Shown here: piece after piece, positions 1 through 25,056 of the stretch
Layout of the letters: each line of letters starts with the position of its first letter
How positions within the stretch are numbered: the stretch's first letter is position 1
Origin: Gerris lacustris
Lineage: Eukaryota > Arthropoda > Insecta > Hemiptera > Gerridae
Reading direction: 5' to 3'
Assembly: GCA_951217055.1 (NCBI GenBank)
Contig: OX578282.1
Location: forward strand, 24,260,106 to 24,324,105
Length of the DNA stretch: 64,000 nt
Program-made: the position numbers and the translations under genes
Notes under the pieces: model-generated
What the model was told of the DNA's origin: nothing
Seen by the model: only the letters and a program-made list of their open reading frames with translations
Databases searched by the model: none

Positions 1-3
1 ATA

Positions 4-92
4 ATCTTCAGTGTGTTAGCATAGCGAGTGAAAGACTAATTATCTCACTACTCTACTGTCTATCACTCCCCATGCTAAGAAACACTGAAGAT
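4..92. repeat. 89-nt imperfect stem-loop (miRNA-precursor-like or tiny MITE)
   Basis: Two arms of about 28 bases pair almost fully: the left begins ATCTTCAGTGTG and continues TTAGCATAGCGAGTG; the right arm, reverse-complemented, reads ATCTTCAGTGTTTC then TTAGCATGGGGAGTG. Extra pairing (AGAC with GTCT) continues into the loop. Size and bulges fit a pri-miRNA hairpin, but a tiny foldback element would look the same. It lies upstream of the first visible P5CR exon, so it may be intronic. Confidence 0.5.
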
Positions 93-1371
93 GATGTAAA
101 TGTCAAAACTCGTATGTTTTATAATATAAAATTGTGGTGACAATATTGTTGTGATACTTTTTATTAACCTCTCTAGTCATAATTATGAAGTGGTACCACA
201 AAATCTCAGTGAAAACAACTAATTATTTAATAATATTAACATTAATGGACTGATCCTATTGACTGTGTGCAGCTAAAAGGCAGCCAGTGGAATAAATTAT
301 AATCATTATTGAGCTCCAAATTTTACTCTATTTAGAAAATGACCCATATAAAGGCTAATCTGCAGTTATCCATACAGTCGAGAATCGCTTGGCGGCCCAA
401 TTTCGCATTTAAGAAATTATATCCCTTTGTCAAAAGAGTTCATTTTTTAAGAGTTATACATTTGAAAGATTATATCTATATAATTAATACATTTTAGAGG
501 TGATATTCCTTTGGCCAAACAATACATTCGATTTAGGGAACATTAATTTTCTAACCTCTTTTCCTAGGTGGCTGGATAACTGCAGATTAACCCATATAAA
601 TTATTATAATATTTCTTTGTTAAATTTACTCTTAAGACAAAGGGACAAAATGTCCTGAATATATTCAAATCTAGAAATGTGACCTACTTAAAATACTGTT
701 TTAGAATGTGCAAAACCTCTCATTAACCTAGAAACATGCCGATTTGATTTATTGATAATTGGATATTGAAAACAAAATGTCATTGATAACCCTCGATCTA
801 TTCTTATTAAAAAGTAATTAAATAAAGAAAAGCTTAAATAATACCTGAAAAATGCATGTGATGTTTACAACAATTATAATAAGAATGCTAAAATAGGAGC
901 AATAACTGGATAGGAACTCAGCCATCACTGGCAGGTTAAGCAGTCTAAAATGAATTGCAGAAAAAATTTATCAGTTATGCCAACATCACTCATCAATTGA
1001 CTTGTTAGTCTAATTTAAGAACTAGTATAAATATGGTCTCTTTTGTGGACTATATTTTGTTAAATGTAAAGGATTATAACACAATTTCTTAATTATGTAT
1101 CTATAAATTTAGAAGTCACTTTTGCTAAATAAATAACTGGTGGGTACATAGATAAATAATTGAAAAAGTAAAATTTAGTAATTATATAATCCATTTTTTA
1201 ACAATAAGTATGAGCTTCAAATAAGAATATTTTTGAATCCTACTTAATTCAATACTGTTTTGTTTTTTCATTAACCTAATTTAGTATTTTTAAATTAACA
1301 ACATAAGTGCTATGATGATCATGCTCCATGTACAGATTTAATTTATGCTTTAATGACTACAGGCCCCTACA
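93..1371. other. AT-rich stretch with no recognisable gene
   Basis: I see no exon with family similarity here. It is probably intron of the P5CR gene, whose N-terminal exons (NAD(P)-binding part) must lie upstream of the window or be too short to recognise. Confidence 0.5.
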
Positions 1372-1735
1372 CACGATCTGACTTGGTCGGGCGGTTGGGC
1401 CAATTTGGGTGAGAAATCGGGTGGTGTGTAGTCGAGGCACTAGCCCGACTTTGTCGGTGCACTAAGTCGGTTGTCGGGTGGGCTGGTTGCCTTAAGTCGG
1501 GCAACCAACAGACAAAATCGGGTCATGTGTAGTGCTGTTGTCGGACAAGCTGATAATAATCAGCTGGTTTTGACAGTTCAAGCCTATCATTATTTATGAT
1601 TTGGTTTGTTTATGTTTTGTTTTTTATGTTAACCGACGAAGGAACGGTGGCAACTGACCAAGTCGGGAACATGTGTAGCCGAGTCTACGACCGACCAGAT
1701 CGGGACCTGACACGGTTAGATCGTGTGTAGGGCCC
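1372..1735. mobile_element. MITE with about 17-bp terminal inverted repeats
   Basis: The left end reads GGCCCCTACACACGATCT and the right end reads AGATCGTGTGTAGGGCCC, an inverted pair. The interior is GC-richer than its surroundings and full of TCGGG/CCCGA motifs in both orientations. No coding capacity. The target duplication is not clear, partly because the right end has been copied in tandem (see 1691-2041). Confidence 0.7.
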
Positions 1736-2041
1736 TTACCTTGGTCTGCTAAATAAAATATATCAACAAATTCTGTGGTTCATGTTGTAGTTATGTGGTT
1801 CATGTTACCGACCAGATCGGGACCTGACACGGTTAGATCGTGTGTAGGGCCCTTACCTTGGTCTGCTAAATAAAATATATCAACAAATTCTGTGGTTCAT
1901 GTTGTAGTTATGTGGTTCATGTTACCGACCAGATCGGGACCTGACACGGTTAGATCGTGTGTAGGGCCCTTACCTTGGTCTGCTAAATAAAATATATCAA
2001 CAAATTCTGTGGTTCATGTTGTAGTTATGTGCTATGCTGAT
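1691..2041 (+). repeat. 117-bp tandem triplication covering a MITE end and a splice acceptor
   Basis: The unit starts CCGACCAGATCGGGACC at 1691, 1808 and 1925, a period of 117 bp with near-identical copies. Each unit holds the right end of the MITE, about 60 bp of AT-rich sequence, then TTCATGTTGTAG and TTATGTG, which is the acceptor and first bases of the P5CR exon. Only the third copy runs on into coding sequence at 2025. The first two copies are decoy acceptors at 1789-1790 and 1906-1907. Confidence 0.85.
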
Positions 2042-3895
2042 GATATTGACAAGGATTTTGAAGGAGAAATAATGAAAATTATGACGTCTGGTGGTACCTG
2101 CGATATAGTAACAGAATCTCAGATGAACGCAGTTACTGCTGTCTCAGGCTCAGGACCTGCTTATGTAAGTATCTGAAAAACAAGTGCAATTTAAATAAAT
2201 GATGTGACTACTGTAATATTATGCTATCCAATTGGTGGATACTGGTTGGAGCGAGAACCTTAGGCCCAATGCACACAGAAGAGGCGAGAGGCGGAGGCGC
2301 GGCGTGAAACACGCCTCCTCCGTATAAACATATGGCCCAATGCACACAGAGCATGCGAGAGGCGGAGGCGCGGCAAGGGCGAGGTGCAGGCGCGGCGTGA
2401 AACACGCCTCCTCCATATAAACATATGGCCCAATGCACACAGAGCAGGCGCCGCTTTCTCGCCTCCTCGACGCCTCTTCCTCACCTCTTCACTCATTTTG
2501 AAGAAGCGTGCCTCCTGCACGCCTCGCCCGCGCCTCTTCTGTGTGCATTGGACCGTTTACACACACCTGTTCCACGCCGCACCTGCACCTCGCCCGCGCC
2601 TCTCGCCTCTTCTGTGTGCATTGGGCCTTACAGGTAGAAAAACTTATACTGCAGCCAAGATTTTTTTTTCTTTTAGACAGCATAGGAAAATTTTAAAAGA
2701 TTGGTAGAAGCCAATGAGAGCTCGAGATTAAAGTACAATAAAAAAAAAAATTATATCTCCTAATATTTAAGGAGACAGCATTTAAAATGATAAAAATAAA
2801 ATTACACCCTTTCATTTATTACAAGTGGGAAATTTAAATTATAGAGGATGCATGGTAATGGCAACTACATGCATGACAATGGCTGGTTTACTGGCCAATA
2901 GAATTCAATGAGTTAATAAGAATACTCTGAAATCTTTCAGATATACATGGCGATAGAAGCTCTGGCAGATGGTGGAGTAAAATGTGGCTTACCAAGAGCA
3001 CTTGCACTAAAGCTAGCAAGTCAAACAGTGGTAGGTGCCGGACAGATGGTTTTAAAGACTGGGGATCATCCTGGAGTGCTTAAGGATCAAGTTTGCTCTC
3101 CTGGTGGAACAACTATACATGCTGTGCATGCTCTTGAATCATCTGGTGCAAGGTAAGCTAAATTATCCGAAACCAGTTCAGGTGTTACTTTAAAATGTTA
3201 AATTTTGGTGTTTATTTTACCAAACATTCAATACACAGATCATTACAGAACAGAGGATCTGCCGATGAGGATCGGCAAGCACTTTAGAGGTACACTGATG
3301 CAGCAATTCTGTGTCCATTTATGTTGTCAGTTTAGAAAGCTATTTTTTGTACTTATAGCAACTTAGCTATGTACCACAGCTTTCTGTGTGGCCTCAGCAT
3401 AAGAGAGACAAATCAAAATCAGACTATTTCAATTTTTTCAAAACCTTATCAAATTTCATGAAAACTACAACATTGATAGAAAATGAAATGTAAAATCTAT
3501 TATTTTTAGGGTTACTGAAGATAACACTTAAGAAACCTATTGCCAAATGCAATATTTATATTAAAGTTTAATTTTAAATCTAGTATTACAAGGATTCTAA
3601 AGTCTTGTAAACAAACAACATTTTACGACAATAAGGGCTGGGTTACATTGCTCAAAATCCAGAAAAAGTGCCGGCAATACATCTATACTTCCCGGAAACA
3701 TTTTTGGCAATGTGTGTTCAACTTTTATTTTTAAAATTTAATATTAAAACTATTATTATAAGGTGTTTTAATTTAATACCATTTAAAAACCTATAGCAAA
3801 ATGCTAAATTTTATTTAAAATTATATTTCTTTTTTAGGGTTGCATTCATCAATGCAGTCGAAGCAGCCTACTCCAGAGCAGCTTCTTTTAAGTAA
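2025..3895 (+). CDS. P5cr: Pyrroline-5-carboxylate reductase, C-terminal three exons (5' end not in view)
   Basis: This enzyme makes the last step of proline synthesis, reducing pyrroline-5-carboxylate to proline with NAD(P)H. Exons are 2025-2164, 2941-3152 and 3838-3895, with splice phases that match and a TAA stop at 3893-3895. The translation carries the family's conserved dimerisation/active-site region: SGSGPAY at the end of the first exon, then [37 protein letters not shown] and finally [13 protein letters not shown]. The N-terminal Rossmann domain is not visible; no matching exon was found in 1-2024. The protein stops soon after the last conserved helix, without the roughly 45-residue tail of human PYCR1, as in other short P5CRs. 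A MITE sits in the intron after 2164, and the acceptor at 2023-2024 lies in a 117-bp tandem repeat. The gene symbol is by family; which insect paralogue it is cannot be said. Confidence 0.93.
2263..2627. mobile_element. GC-rich MITE, PIF/Harbinger-like, TTA target duplication
   Basis: The ends are inverted repeats: GGCCCAATGCACACAGAAG at the left and CTTCTGTGTGCATTGGGCC at the right, each flanked by TTA (2260-2262 and 2628-2630), the 3-bp TWA-type duplication of PIF/Harbinger elements. The left terminal motif is repeated internally at about 2332 and 2426, and a right-end motif recurs at about 2540, so the element appears built from nested or serially duplicated ends. It generates spurious Arg/Ala/Cys-rich open frames on both strands. 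It lies in a P5CR intron. Confidence 0.8.
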
Positions 3896-4390
3896 TATTT
3901 CACATACATTTTTTTTTTTTTAATTATTAACAAAAAGTAAGTGTGTTCACTAAAGCAATTTAAATTTTACAACATTTTATTTAAGATTATTCGTAGATAT
4001 GGCTTTTTTTACCCTTAGCGATTCTATGACATTATATGTTGTATCTGTGAACTGTGATTTTAATATCTTACTTAAAAGATTCTTAAATAATTATATTAGC
4101 AATAGAGCTTACACTTCCAGTAAAGTTTCATTTTACAAAATATTAGTGTTACTTTTATGGTGCATATTATATGAACTATTTTTTTTTTAAATTTTATCTT
4201 AGTATTATTATTTTTTTTTTTTATAAATCAGTAAAACAAGCTGAAATATTATCAGAAATTAAGATGCTTGCAAACTAATGCAAATTAAATTGGAAAAATA
4301 ATTACTTTGAATGATTAAACAAACACTTTTTGACTCTCTTAATGTATCTGAAGAATCTCATTAAATTCAATATTAAAAAGCACTACCACA

Positions 4391-4585
4391 AGAGCCAGAG
4401 TGGCCTAAGCGCCATTTTTGATAAAATCGAGTTAGAAGTGCCACACAAGCCTAAATGAATTCTAGATTCATTTACTCATGGACCCAAATCTAGTAATATA
4501 TTTTTTCGCCAAATATCAGGGTTTTAGAAGACCAATAAGTCTTCTAAGTAGAACTTGGTGCCATGGAGAAAACCCCTCTGGCTCT
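4391..4585. mobile_element. Possible 195-bp MITE
   Basis: A 10-bp inverted pair bounds it: AGAGCCAGAG at 4391 and CTCTGGCTCT ending at 4585. The left end also resembles a tRNA A-box (TGGCCTAAGCGCC), so a SINE fragment is an alternative. No clear target duplication. Confidence 0.3.
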
Positions 4586-5257
4586 GAACGACTCTATAAC
4601 TTCAAATAAATAATTCCAATATACAATATATATATAAATAATTCCAATATTCATGTAGTTTGTTATAATGGTAAAAAAAATTCATTGTGTGTTTATTTTT
4701 GATACGTTGTTTTCTTTTAAAGATGTGTATTTTATTTAATTAATTAAAATCATGCATTCAATAAAACTTCCTATTTAATTAATTCCTAAAATTAATAATT
4801 CCACTTGAAAAAAAAGCATTTTAATTTTATTTTCCTGCAACGATTTAAAATATGTATATGAAAGGTCGGTCAAAAAGTAATAATAATCCGAGGAGAGCGC
4901 ATATGTTGTTATTGTTTTTTTTGTCATGTTTAGTCATTTTTTTTTTTTATAAATAGACCACGGTAAAAATCAAATCTAGTGAATTTACATAGGAAATGCA
5001 GTTATTCCAAGTATTTTTTATTGAAAAAAACACAATTGTTTTTCTTTTATTTTTAATAAATTTACTTTTGGTAACTTTTTACTTTGTTAAAAATTGTCAC
5101 GGAGAGCTTAAGTTATAAAATATTAGCACTAGACTGTACTAACTTCGGTAACACTCAGGGTTTACAGTTTTTACCGAGTGCCATCACTTCTTAGTCGACC
5201 CTTAGGAAGGTAAACAGTATTATTTTGCTAATTACATTATAATATTTCAAGATTCCT

Positions 5258-5525
5258 GGGGTCCAGGTAGCTCATTGCTATTGCACTTGCCTATCATGCA
5301 GGATGTCCTGGGTTCACTTCCAGACTCCGGCAAAGGGCCCCACACAAGGGCATCACTATATAAATGGGTAGCTACTTAAATGAAGTGGCATCTATCCGGT
5401 TACGGAAGCCCACACTAAGGTTTATACAGCTGATGGCACAACACGCTGACCCCATTACATATATAGTTGTATGAGCCCTTTGACAGACCCAAGCTCAGCA
5501 CGGGATGCTATGCTAAATATTATTA
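5258..5525 (+). mobile_element. tRNA-derived SINE-like element
   Basis: Near the 5' end is an A-box-like stretch (GGTAGCTCATTGC then GCACTTGCC) followed by a B-box-like GGTTCACTTCC, spaced as in a tRNA promoter. A unique body ends in an (ATT)n tail at about 5515-5530. A related body segment (ATCACTAT, then AAAT and GGTAGCT) recurs in an RPB1 intron at about 32.7 kb, which supports a dispersed family. Confidence 0.6.
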
Positions 5526-6714
5526 TTATTTCAAGTTGCCTGCAATAATACAAAAAGAGCCGATCAAAGGAAAGACAAATATGGCCTTATCTATTAGTTT
5601 TTCTAAACTCTATTGATACTAGGATAAGGATAGGGTATTGGCATGCAGTAAGACTCTGTTCATCTATAGTCATCAGTGTACAGGACACTAAAGATTTAGG
5701 CTTGTAAAGCCTAAGACCTCCACTCCAAAGGGCTGTTTTTTCTTTAATCGGACACTTTTTTAAACTTTTTAAAACACAGGCTAAATAAACTTGTTTGAGG
5801 CCAAATGCCACCTATGCTTTTAAAAAAGGGTTCCATATTTCAAGGAGAAGCCACTCCACATTTGATGGCCACCTCTAAAATGACCTCCCATCCAAGAACA
5901 AGACAACTAATAACCAAGAACGTATAAATCAATAATTTGAAGAAACTTAACAGGAATAAACAGTAGTAATCCTAGATTTCAACAAAGGACTTACCATTTC
6001 TCTCAAATCCACTATTCTTGTATTATACCTTGAAGAAGGAAAATCTAAAACTTTGATTATTTATGGCTGCTCCTCAAATTCTATTCTCTCAAATCGTTAA
6101 AGAAACTTAAGTAACGACTGCAACAATATGCAGTGAAGAAAATAGTTCACAAAACTTAAATCAGAAAAAAAGGAAGTTCAATTCACACAATAAAATTAAC
6201 AAATTGATTTTTTTTATTATTATTAATTAAAATTAAATTTTACAAAATAATTCGGACTAGTCGTACAGAAAAAAAAAAATTACTTAAAATGGTAAACTTC
6301 GTGATGTCAGTTCGAACAAAAATAAATAAGTTTAGTACCTTGATATTTTATAAAGAAAATTAATAATAAATAAATTAAAAATAAAAGGGGGAAAAAATAT
6401 ACACTAAGAAATAAATATAAGAAAGAGAGAGAAAAAAAAAATTAGCAAAATCATATTAGGAACATTAGTTTTTTAATGTCTTACTAAAGCACTAATACAA
6501 TTAAACTATTAAAAATAACGACTAGATGTTATACAGAAATGATTACAAAGAGCTTAATAGAAGTGCATTGTTTCAACATAACAAGGTAAGTTAAATATGT
6601 TATTAAACTGTCAACAGATTATTTTCTTTAAAATGAGTACAGGTCATTAACAAAATTCTGCCACCGCACAGTTTATTGTTATGGATTTTGTCGCATTGCA
6701 TTATTATATTATAA

Positions 6715-7700
6715 ACTAGCTGGATTCATTGTGCTTCGCTACAGAGTGTGGTGTTAGCGAATTTTCAAAGAAAATTACGCTATTGCAATGGCTTCAAAAT
6801 TTTTGTAATGCGAATTTTTGAAAAATTTTTCCATGGAAATCCGTTTTAGACCATTCTGAATCGATTCCTAAAATTTAACACTTTTTTTTATGTATGTATG
6901 TATATATGTATGTATATATGTGTCACTCCAGACGATATCTCCCCTTAGGATGCACTTAAAAATTTCAAATAAATTTTAAAATGTCAATAATATCAAAAGA
7001 AAGGATAAGTTCGTTGGCCAGAATTTTTGGAGTTCATTTAGGGGTCAAATTTTTACAATTTGGGGTCAAAAATAGCATAAAAACGTGTTTTTTCATTTTA
7101 CCCTCCTTTTATGTGAAAATATGATAAAAGTGTACATAACAACAATTACTGTACTCTTAACGAGCTTTCTAACGACATGCATCTTGAAGGGTAAATACGA
7201 TTTTGACTTTTGTACCTCGTACCCCTGTGTACCAATTTTTTTTTCACCCATGCAAATTCTAAACCAAAATTTTCCTATATTATCATAAGCAAATAATACG
7301 CGGATTTCTTTGAAAATTCGCTCATTAAGTCATGGTGCATGACTGGACTTTTTTATTGAAAGTTTACAAACTGCCACCAATAAGCATTACAATTTTCTAC
7401 TTATCAAATATTTCTAGATACCACAGTTTCCTTAATAACCCCAAAGCAGAGGTTATTTTCTTCTAATATGGTAAATGAATATGGCCGCCATCTTAAAACA
7501 AGATGGCGGATTAAAAGAAGTAGTTCTGTGAACAGTAGACCTTGTATAAAAAAACCCATATACAATTTTTTTTTTTTTTTACTGTCTTCAAGAAACATCC
7601 ATGCCAAATTTGAAGAAAATCAAACAACACGTTTGGTCTTAACTGTGTAACAAACAAATTTACAGACAGATAGGTGAAATGCCAATGTTCCAGTTACAGC
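6715..7700. repeat. Degenerate dispersed repeat, unclassified
   Basis: The sequence from CTAGCTGGATTCATTGTGC onward resembles the decayed non-coding repeats common in insect introns; I cannot assign a class. It includes a TATG microsatellite (about 6890-6920) and a short hairpin at about 7483-7508 made of GCCGCCATCTT and AAGATGGCGG. That word recurs in the array at 47.85-48.72 kb. Confidence 0.35.
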
Positions 7701-8115
7701 CGGGCAAGTCAAAAAGTTTTCTTAGCGAGCATGCACCAAGAAGCTAAGAGGAACCTACCTACCATATTTCTTGTACCTAGGTCCAGTGATTCCAGAGATA
7801 TTGTTATCAGTGGTATATGGGTTTTATATTCGTTTTATTGTCTATTACAGATAGATCCACTATAAATATAATTTTTTAAGTAATACTTGACAGATATTTT
7901 TTAATTATTAAATTAATTTCATATTTAACAAACCTTGAATTATGTTGACTTTTAAATAATACAAAAATTAACAAAGAAATAAAACTAATTACATTAAAAA
8001 AAAGAGAGAGCAAGATAAATAAATTAACATAATAAATATAAAAAAAACTCTGAGGCACCATATTTAACAATATTTTATAAATGCAAGGCACAGTTTATTA
8101 CTTCCAGTGAATCAC

Positions 8116-8118
<3 letters not shown>

Positions 8119-8177
<59 letters not shown>
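8119..8177. repeat. (AT)n microsatellite
   Basis: An uninterrupted TA/AT dinucleotide run of about 59 bp in intergenic DNA. Confidence 0.95.
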
Positions 8178-8185
<8 letters not shown>

Positions 8186-9256
8186 TTTTTTGTTCATTGC
8201 TTAACGAGTGAATAACGAATCTAAGAGCACCAATATTTCTTAGAGCATTATTAATTATAAATATTAATTATTTCTTAACAAGGCACTAACTTACGGCACA
8301 TTCGAAGTCACATAATGACAGTATAAAAAAGGAAGGCGTTCAATTTTATTCGTTAAATTACTTACAATGAGGCATTTTATCCTCACCTTAACATAAAAAA
8401 AATATATATATAAATTAAATATTATTAATACAAATTAATAAATTAATAATTGTTAATCTTAATTACATAAATTAAAAAAGTTTATAGATATTATTCTCTT
8501 TTTTTGAGCATTTTAAAGATTTATTTAACAAGATATTTTCAACCAATCAAGGGGAAAATTACAAAAATATAATTTTTTTAAGTCTGTAAGTATATGGGAA
8601 TGAATGAAATTTACTTCTTAAATAAATTATGTGTTAGAACATTAAAAAAAAAAAAATGTATATATATTAAACGTTATATATAAATTAATTCTGCAAAAGC
8701 TTTATGGAATATAAAGTTACAACATGTAAGAACTAAACAGGGTTAGTTTACGTTGTAGAAGTATGTCATTAAATAATTAATTTTAAAAAAGGTGTTCTTT
8801 TCCTGAATGTGTATTGGTGTTCTAAAACTTGGGTGATAAGCTTAAAAGTTACATAACATATAAATGATAAGAATAAATAAAGCCTACATTTAAACTAAGA
8901 AACTATTGAAGGGAAACACTAACAAAAAATATGACACAAAAATTGGCTATTTCGTACTTTAAGAAAACTAGATCCTTCTAAAGAGATTTTATTAAGCATA
9001 TTATCACCAGGTTGTCTTTTGCCACCAATCCACACCAAAAATGAACACAAGCCATAATGGGGAGATGTCAACACAAAGCTTTTACAATTACTTTAAAATT
9101 ATTCAAAGAATGAAGAATTTTTTTTTTTTAAAGTAAGGATAAACTTAAAAATAAAAATATAAGTAGAGCGAGGTATACCAATTATTAATAACAAATTTCA
9201 ATTGGAAAAATTATGTGGGAAAAGAGAGTCGAAGAAAAACATTTAAGGCAACAACA

Positions 9257-9293
<37 letters not shown>

Positions 9294-9340
9294 TTGAAAA
9301 TAAATGTTATTATTTCATCATTCCCATAAGTAGTTTTAAT

Positions 9341-22426
<13,086 letters not shown>

Positions 22427-23257
22427 TTTCGCATTGTCGTCAGTATCGTCGTATTAAATTAATTATTCGTATACAAAAAATAACAAAACCAATTTCAATC
22501 TTCGTTCAGAAAAAATTTCGTTGCATTATCATAATAATAACTTAAACCTGAAAAAGAAAAAGTTGGATCAATAATAAATTCATATTTCTAGTACAACACA
22601 GAAGAAGAAAAATCACAAAGAAAAAAAAATCTGTGGCGTTACATATTTACCACTTAGATATTATTTCAAATTATTTTTGGTAAATAGGATGAACCAATTA
22701 TCTTGAAACAGTTAATTTTCTATACCCTACCTCTATTTTCTATTAACTTTTACTCTAACAATATTAACTGCAATATGAAATAACAGAAATTTAATCACAT
22801 TAATCCTCTCAATTTCTTAAGAATTTAATCAGATTTAAATTACATTTTAAAATTCCATTGTTGTAAAAGTGCTCTCCATTGTTGACGCAACTGTCTACAT
22901 GTGGACAAACACATCATAATTCTACTGATAAACAACTTAATAGGATTCATTGTGACAACCTTTCATTGTAAACAATTTTTTGTTAAGAATTACAGGAAAA
23001 AATCCTCGCCTGTAGTCTATTAATAAATATTTTAAAAATTTAGTTAGTCTTAACAGTACAAGATACAGTAACCTCGCTTCTAAGTATAAAAGTAATAAAT
23101 GTATTCCCAATCAACATAACATTAAATAATTATTGCAGGTAGGATATAGGCCACTATACTTTACTTATTAAATCCATGTGATGATTAGTGTCTAACATGT
23201 CTCACCCCTCTGAGATTTACCCTATTACTAGTTACCATATCAGGTAGCAGTGACTTC

Positions 23258-25056
23258 GGTAAATTTGCACTTGAGCACCCACTTATTTATAATTGTCCGA
23301 TTGACTTCGGGTTTTTTTTAAACTGTTCCTTTTTACATTTTAACAACTATTTACCATGTACCGTGTCGATAAAATCAATAGTTTATTTTTAAAAAAATAT
23401 ATAAAATATCCACTCACGTACATACGGGAAATGTTGGGAAAATGGGGGTTTTTAAGGGTGGGGGATTCACTCAGGATAGCTAAAAACCTTGGAATTGGAT
23501 GCCAATTATAAAAAAAGACAGTATTCTTCGTAAATAAATGTTTTATAATGAAAAAAATACATCGTTAAAACACTCAAAAAATCTTCGTCGGCCATTATAT
23601 ACAATGTTATTAGTAGATAAGATAACAGTGACTATCGATATAATAGGAGAATATATATCGATATCGAAACGTGTGTTCAGAGTCATCAGGTTTGTAGCGG
23701 TACATTTAAGACTCGTCACATCAAGAATTCTCCTTCTGTTTCTCTTTATGCTCTGTCACAGTCCTTATGCTCAAATCTTCAGCACTTTCTTATACAAAAG
23801 TGTGATGTTCCTTCGTCCTAAAGCACATATAAATAGATATCCCTTAGTCCTAATGTATTGTTAGATTAAGGGTCATAAACATTCCTATTTAAATTCCTTT
23901 GTCTTAATGCCTATTAAGACAAAGGGATATTCAGTCTAATGTACATTGGGACAAAGGAACATCACACTTTTGTATACAAAAGTGTGATGTTCCTTTGTCC
24001 CAAAACACATAGAACTGGATATCCCTTAGTCTAAAAGATTGTTTGATGATTAAGGGCAATAAACTCTCCTCTTTATATTCCTTTGTCTTAATGACTATTA
24101 AGACAAAGGGATATTCAGCCTAATGTACATTGGGACTAAGGAACATCACACTTTTGTATTCAAAAGTGTGATGTTCCTTAGTCCCAAAACACATAGAACT
24201 GGATATCCCTTAGTCTAAAAGATTGTTTGATGATTAAGGGCAATAAACTCTCCTCTTTATATTCCTTTGTCTTAATGACTATTAAGACAAAGGGATATTC
24301 AGCCTAATGTACATTGGGACTAAGGAACATCACACTTTTGTATACAAAAGTGTGATGTTCCTTAGTCCCAAAACACATAGAACTGGATATCCCTTAGTCT
24401 AAAAGATTGTTTGATGATTAAGGGCAATAAACTCTCCTCTTTATATTCCTTTGTCTTAATGACTATTAAGACAAAGGGATATTTAGTCTACTGTACATTG
24501 GGACTAAGGAACATCACACTTTTGTATATAAAAGAGTGCTCTTTATTGATATGTAAATATCGATCTACAAGTAATAATCGATTAATCATATCAATTGTAC
24601 AATGTGTGGGAATAGCGAATGTATGCGAGTGTTCTTGTCTGCTGGATTTAAAAAAACGCCAATTATTCTTCTTTTTAATGAAGAATCCGAAGAATTGTTT
24701 TGTTTACATGATGAGTTATAACATCGCGCCATCACATTTATACAATATGCATTGAATTATTTATATTATTCTATAATTTTATATTGCTATTATTTTGTTT
24801 TACGTGTTTATACCACCAGTTTTGATGTTTTAAGCTATCTTGAGTGAATCCCCCACCCTTAAAAACCCCTGTTTTCCCAACATTTCCCATATGTACGTGA
24901 GTGGATATTTTATATATTTTTTTAAAAATAAACTATTGATTTTATCGACACGGTACATGGTAAATAGTTGTTAAAATGTAAAAAGGAACAGTTTAAAAAA
25001 AACCCGAAGTCAATCAGACAATTATAAATAAGTGGGTGCTCAAGTGCAAATTTACC
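23258..25056. mobile_element. Foldback DNA transposon, 227-bp inverted ends, 8-bp target duplication
   Basis: The ends begin GGTAAATTTGCACTTGAGC and are inverted and nearly identical over about 227 bp (23258-23484 and 24830-25056). The host 8-mer GTGACTTC is duplicated at 23250-23257 and 25057-25064. No transposase is encoded; apparent frames of 108-114 codons have no recognisable content. The centre is a tandem array (23799-24530). Long ends plus an 8-bp duplication fit a non-autonomous member of the P (Galileo-like) or hAT superfamily; the family is not decided. Confidence 0.88.
23799..24530. repeat. 184-bp tandem array of nested palindromes
   Basis: Copies start with AGTGTGATGTTCC at 23799, 23981, 24165 and 24349. 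Unit junctions form long palindromes; the one at 23946-24003 is perfect over 58 bp (29-base arms starting TTGGGACAAAGGAACATC). A second inverted pair in each unit is CCTTTGTCTTAAT and ATTAAGACAAAGG. The last copies are nearly identical, the first is diverged. Confidence 0.9.

Larger units (their letters stand above)
3896..9340. other. Intergenic region between two convergent genes; repeats only
   Basis: P5CR (+) and angiomotin (-) end toward each other here. I see no coding exon. Contents are listed separately: a small inverted-repeat element (4391-4585), a SINE-like repeat (5258-5525), a degenerate dispersed repeat (about 6715-7700), and simple repeats including (AT)n at 8119-8177 and (GA)n at 9263-9289. 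The 3' UTRs of both genes must end in this region, but many AATAAA-like words in AT-rich DNA prevent choosing one. Confidence 0.6.

Noticed and set aside
2208..2707. Several Arg/Ala/Cys-rich frames of 60-107 codons
   Set aside because: They fall inside a GC-rich MITE and mirror each other on both strands.
5258..5350. Functional tRNA gene
   Set aside because: A- and B-box-like motifs are present but the sequence does not fold into a proper cloverleaf and continues into a SINE body and (ATT)n tail.
23538..24755. 108- and 114-codon frames in the foldback element
   Set aside because: They lie in palindromic tandem repeats and have no transposase-like content.
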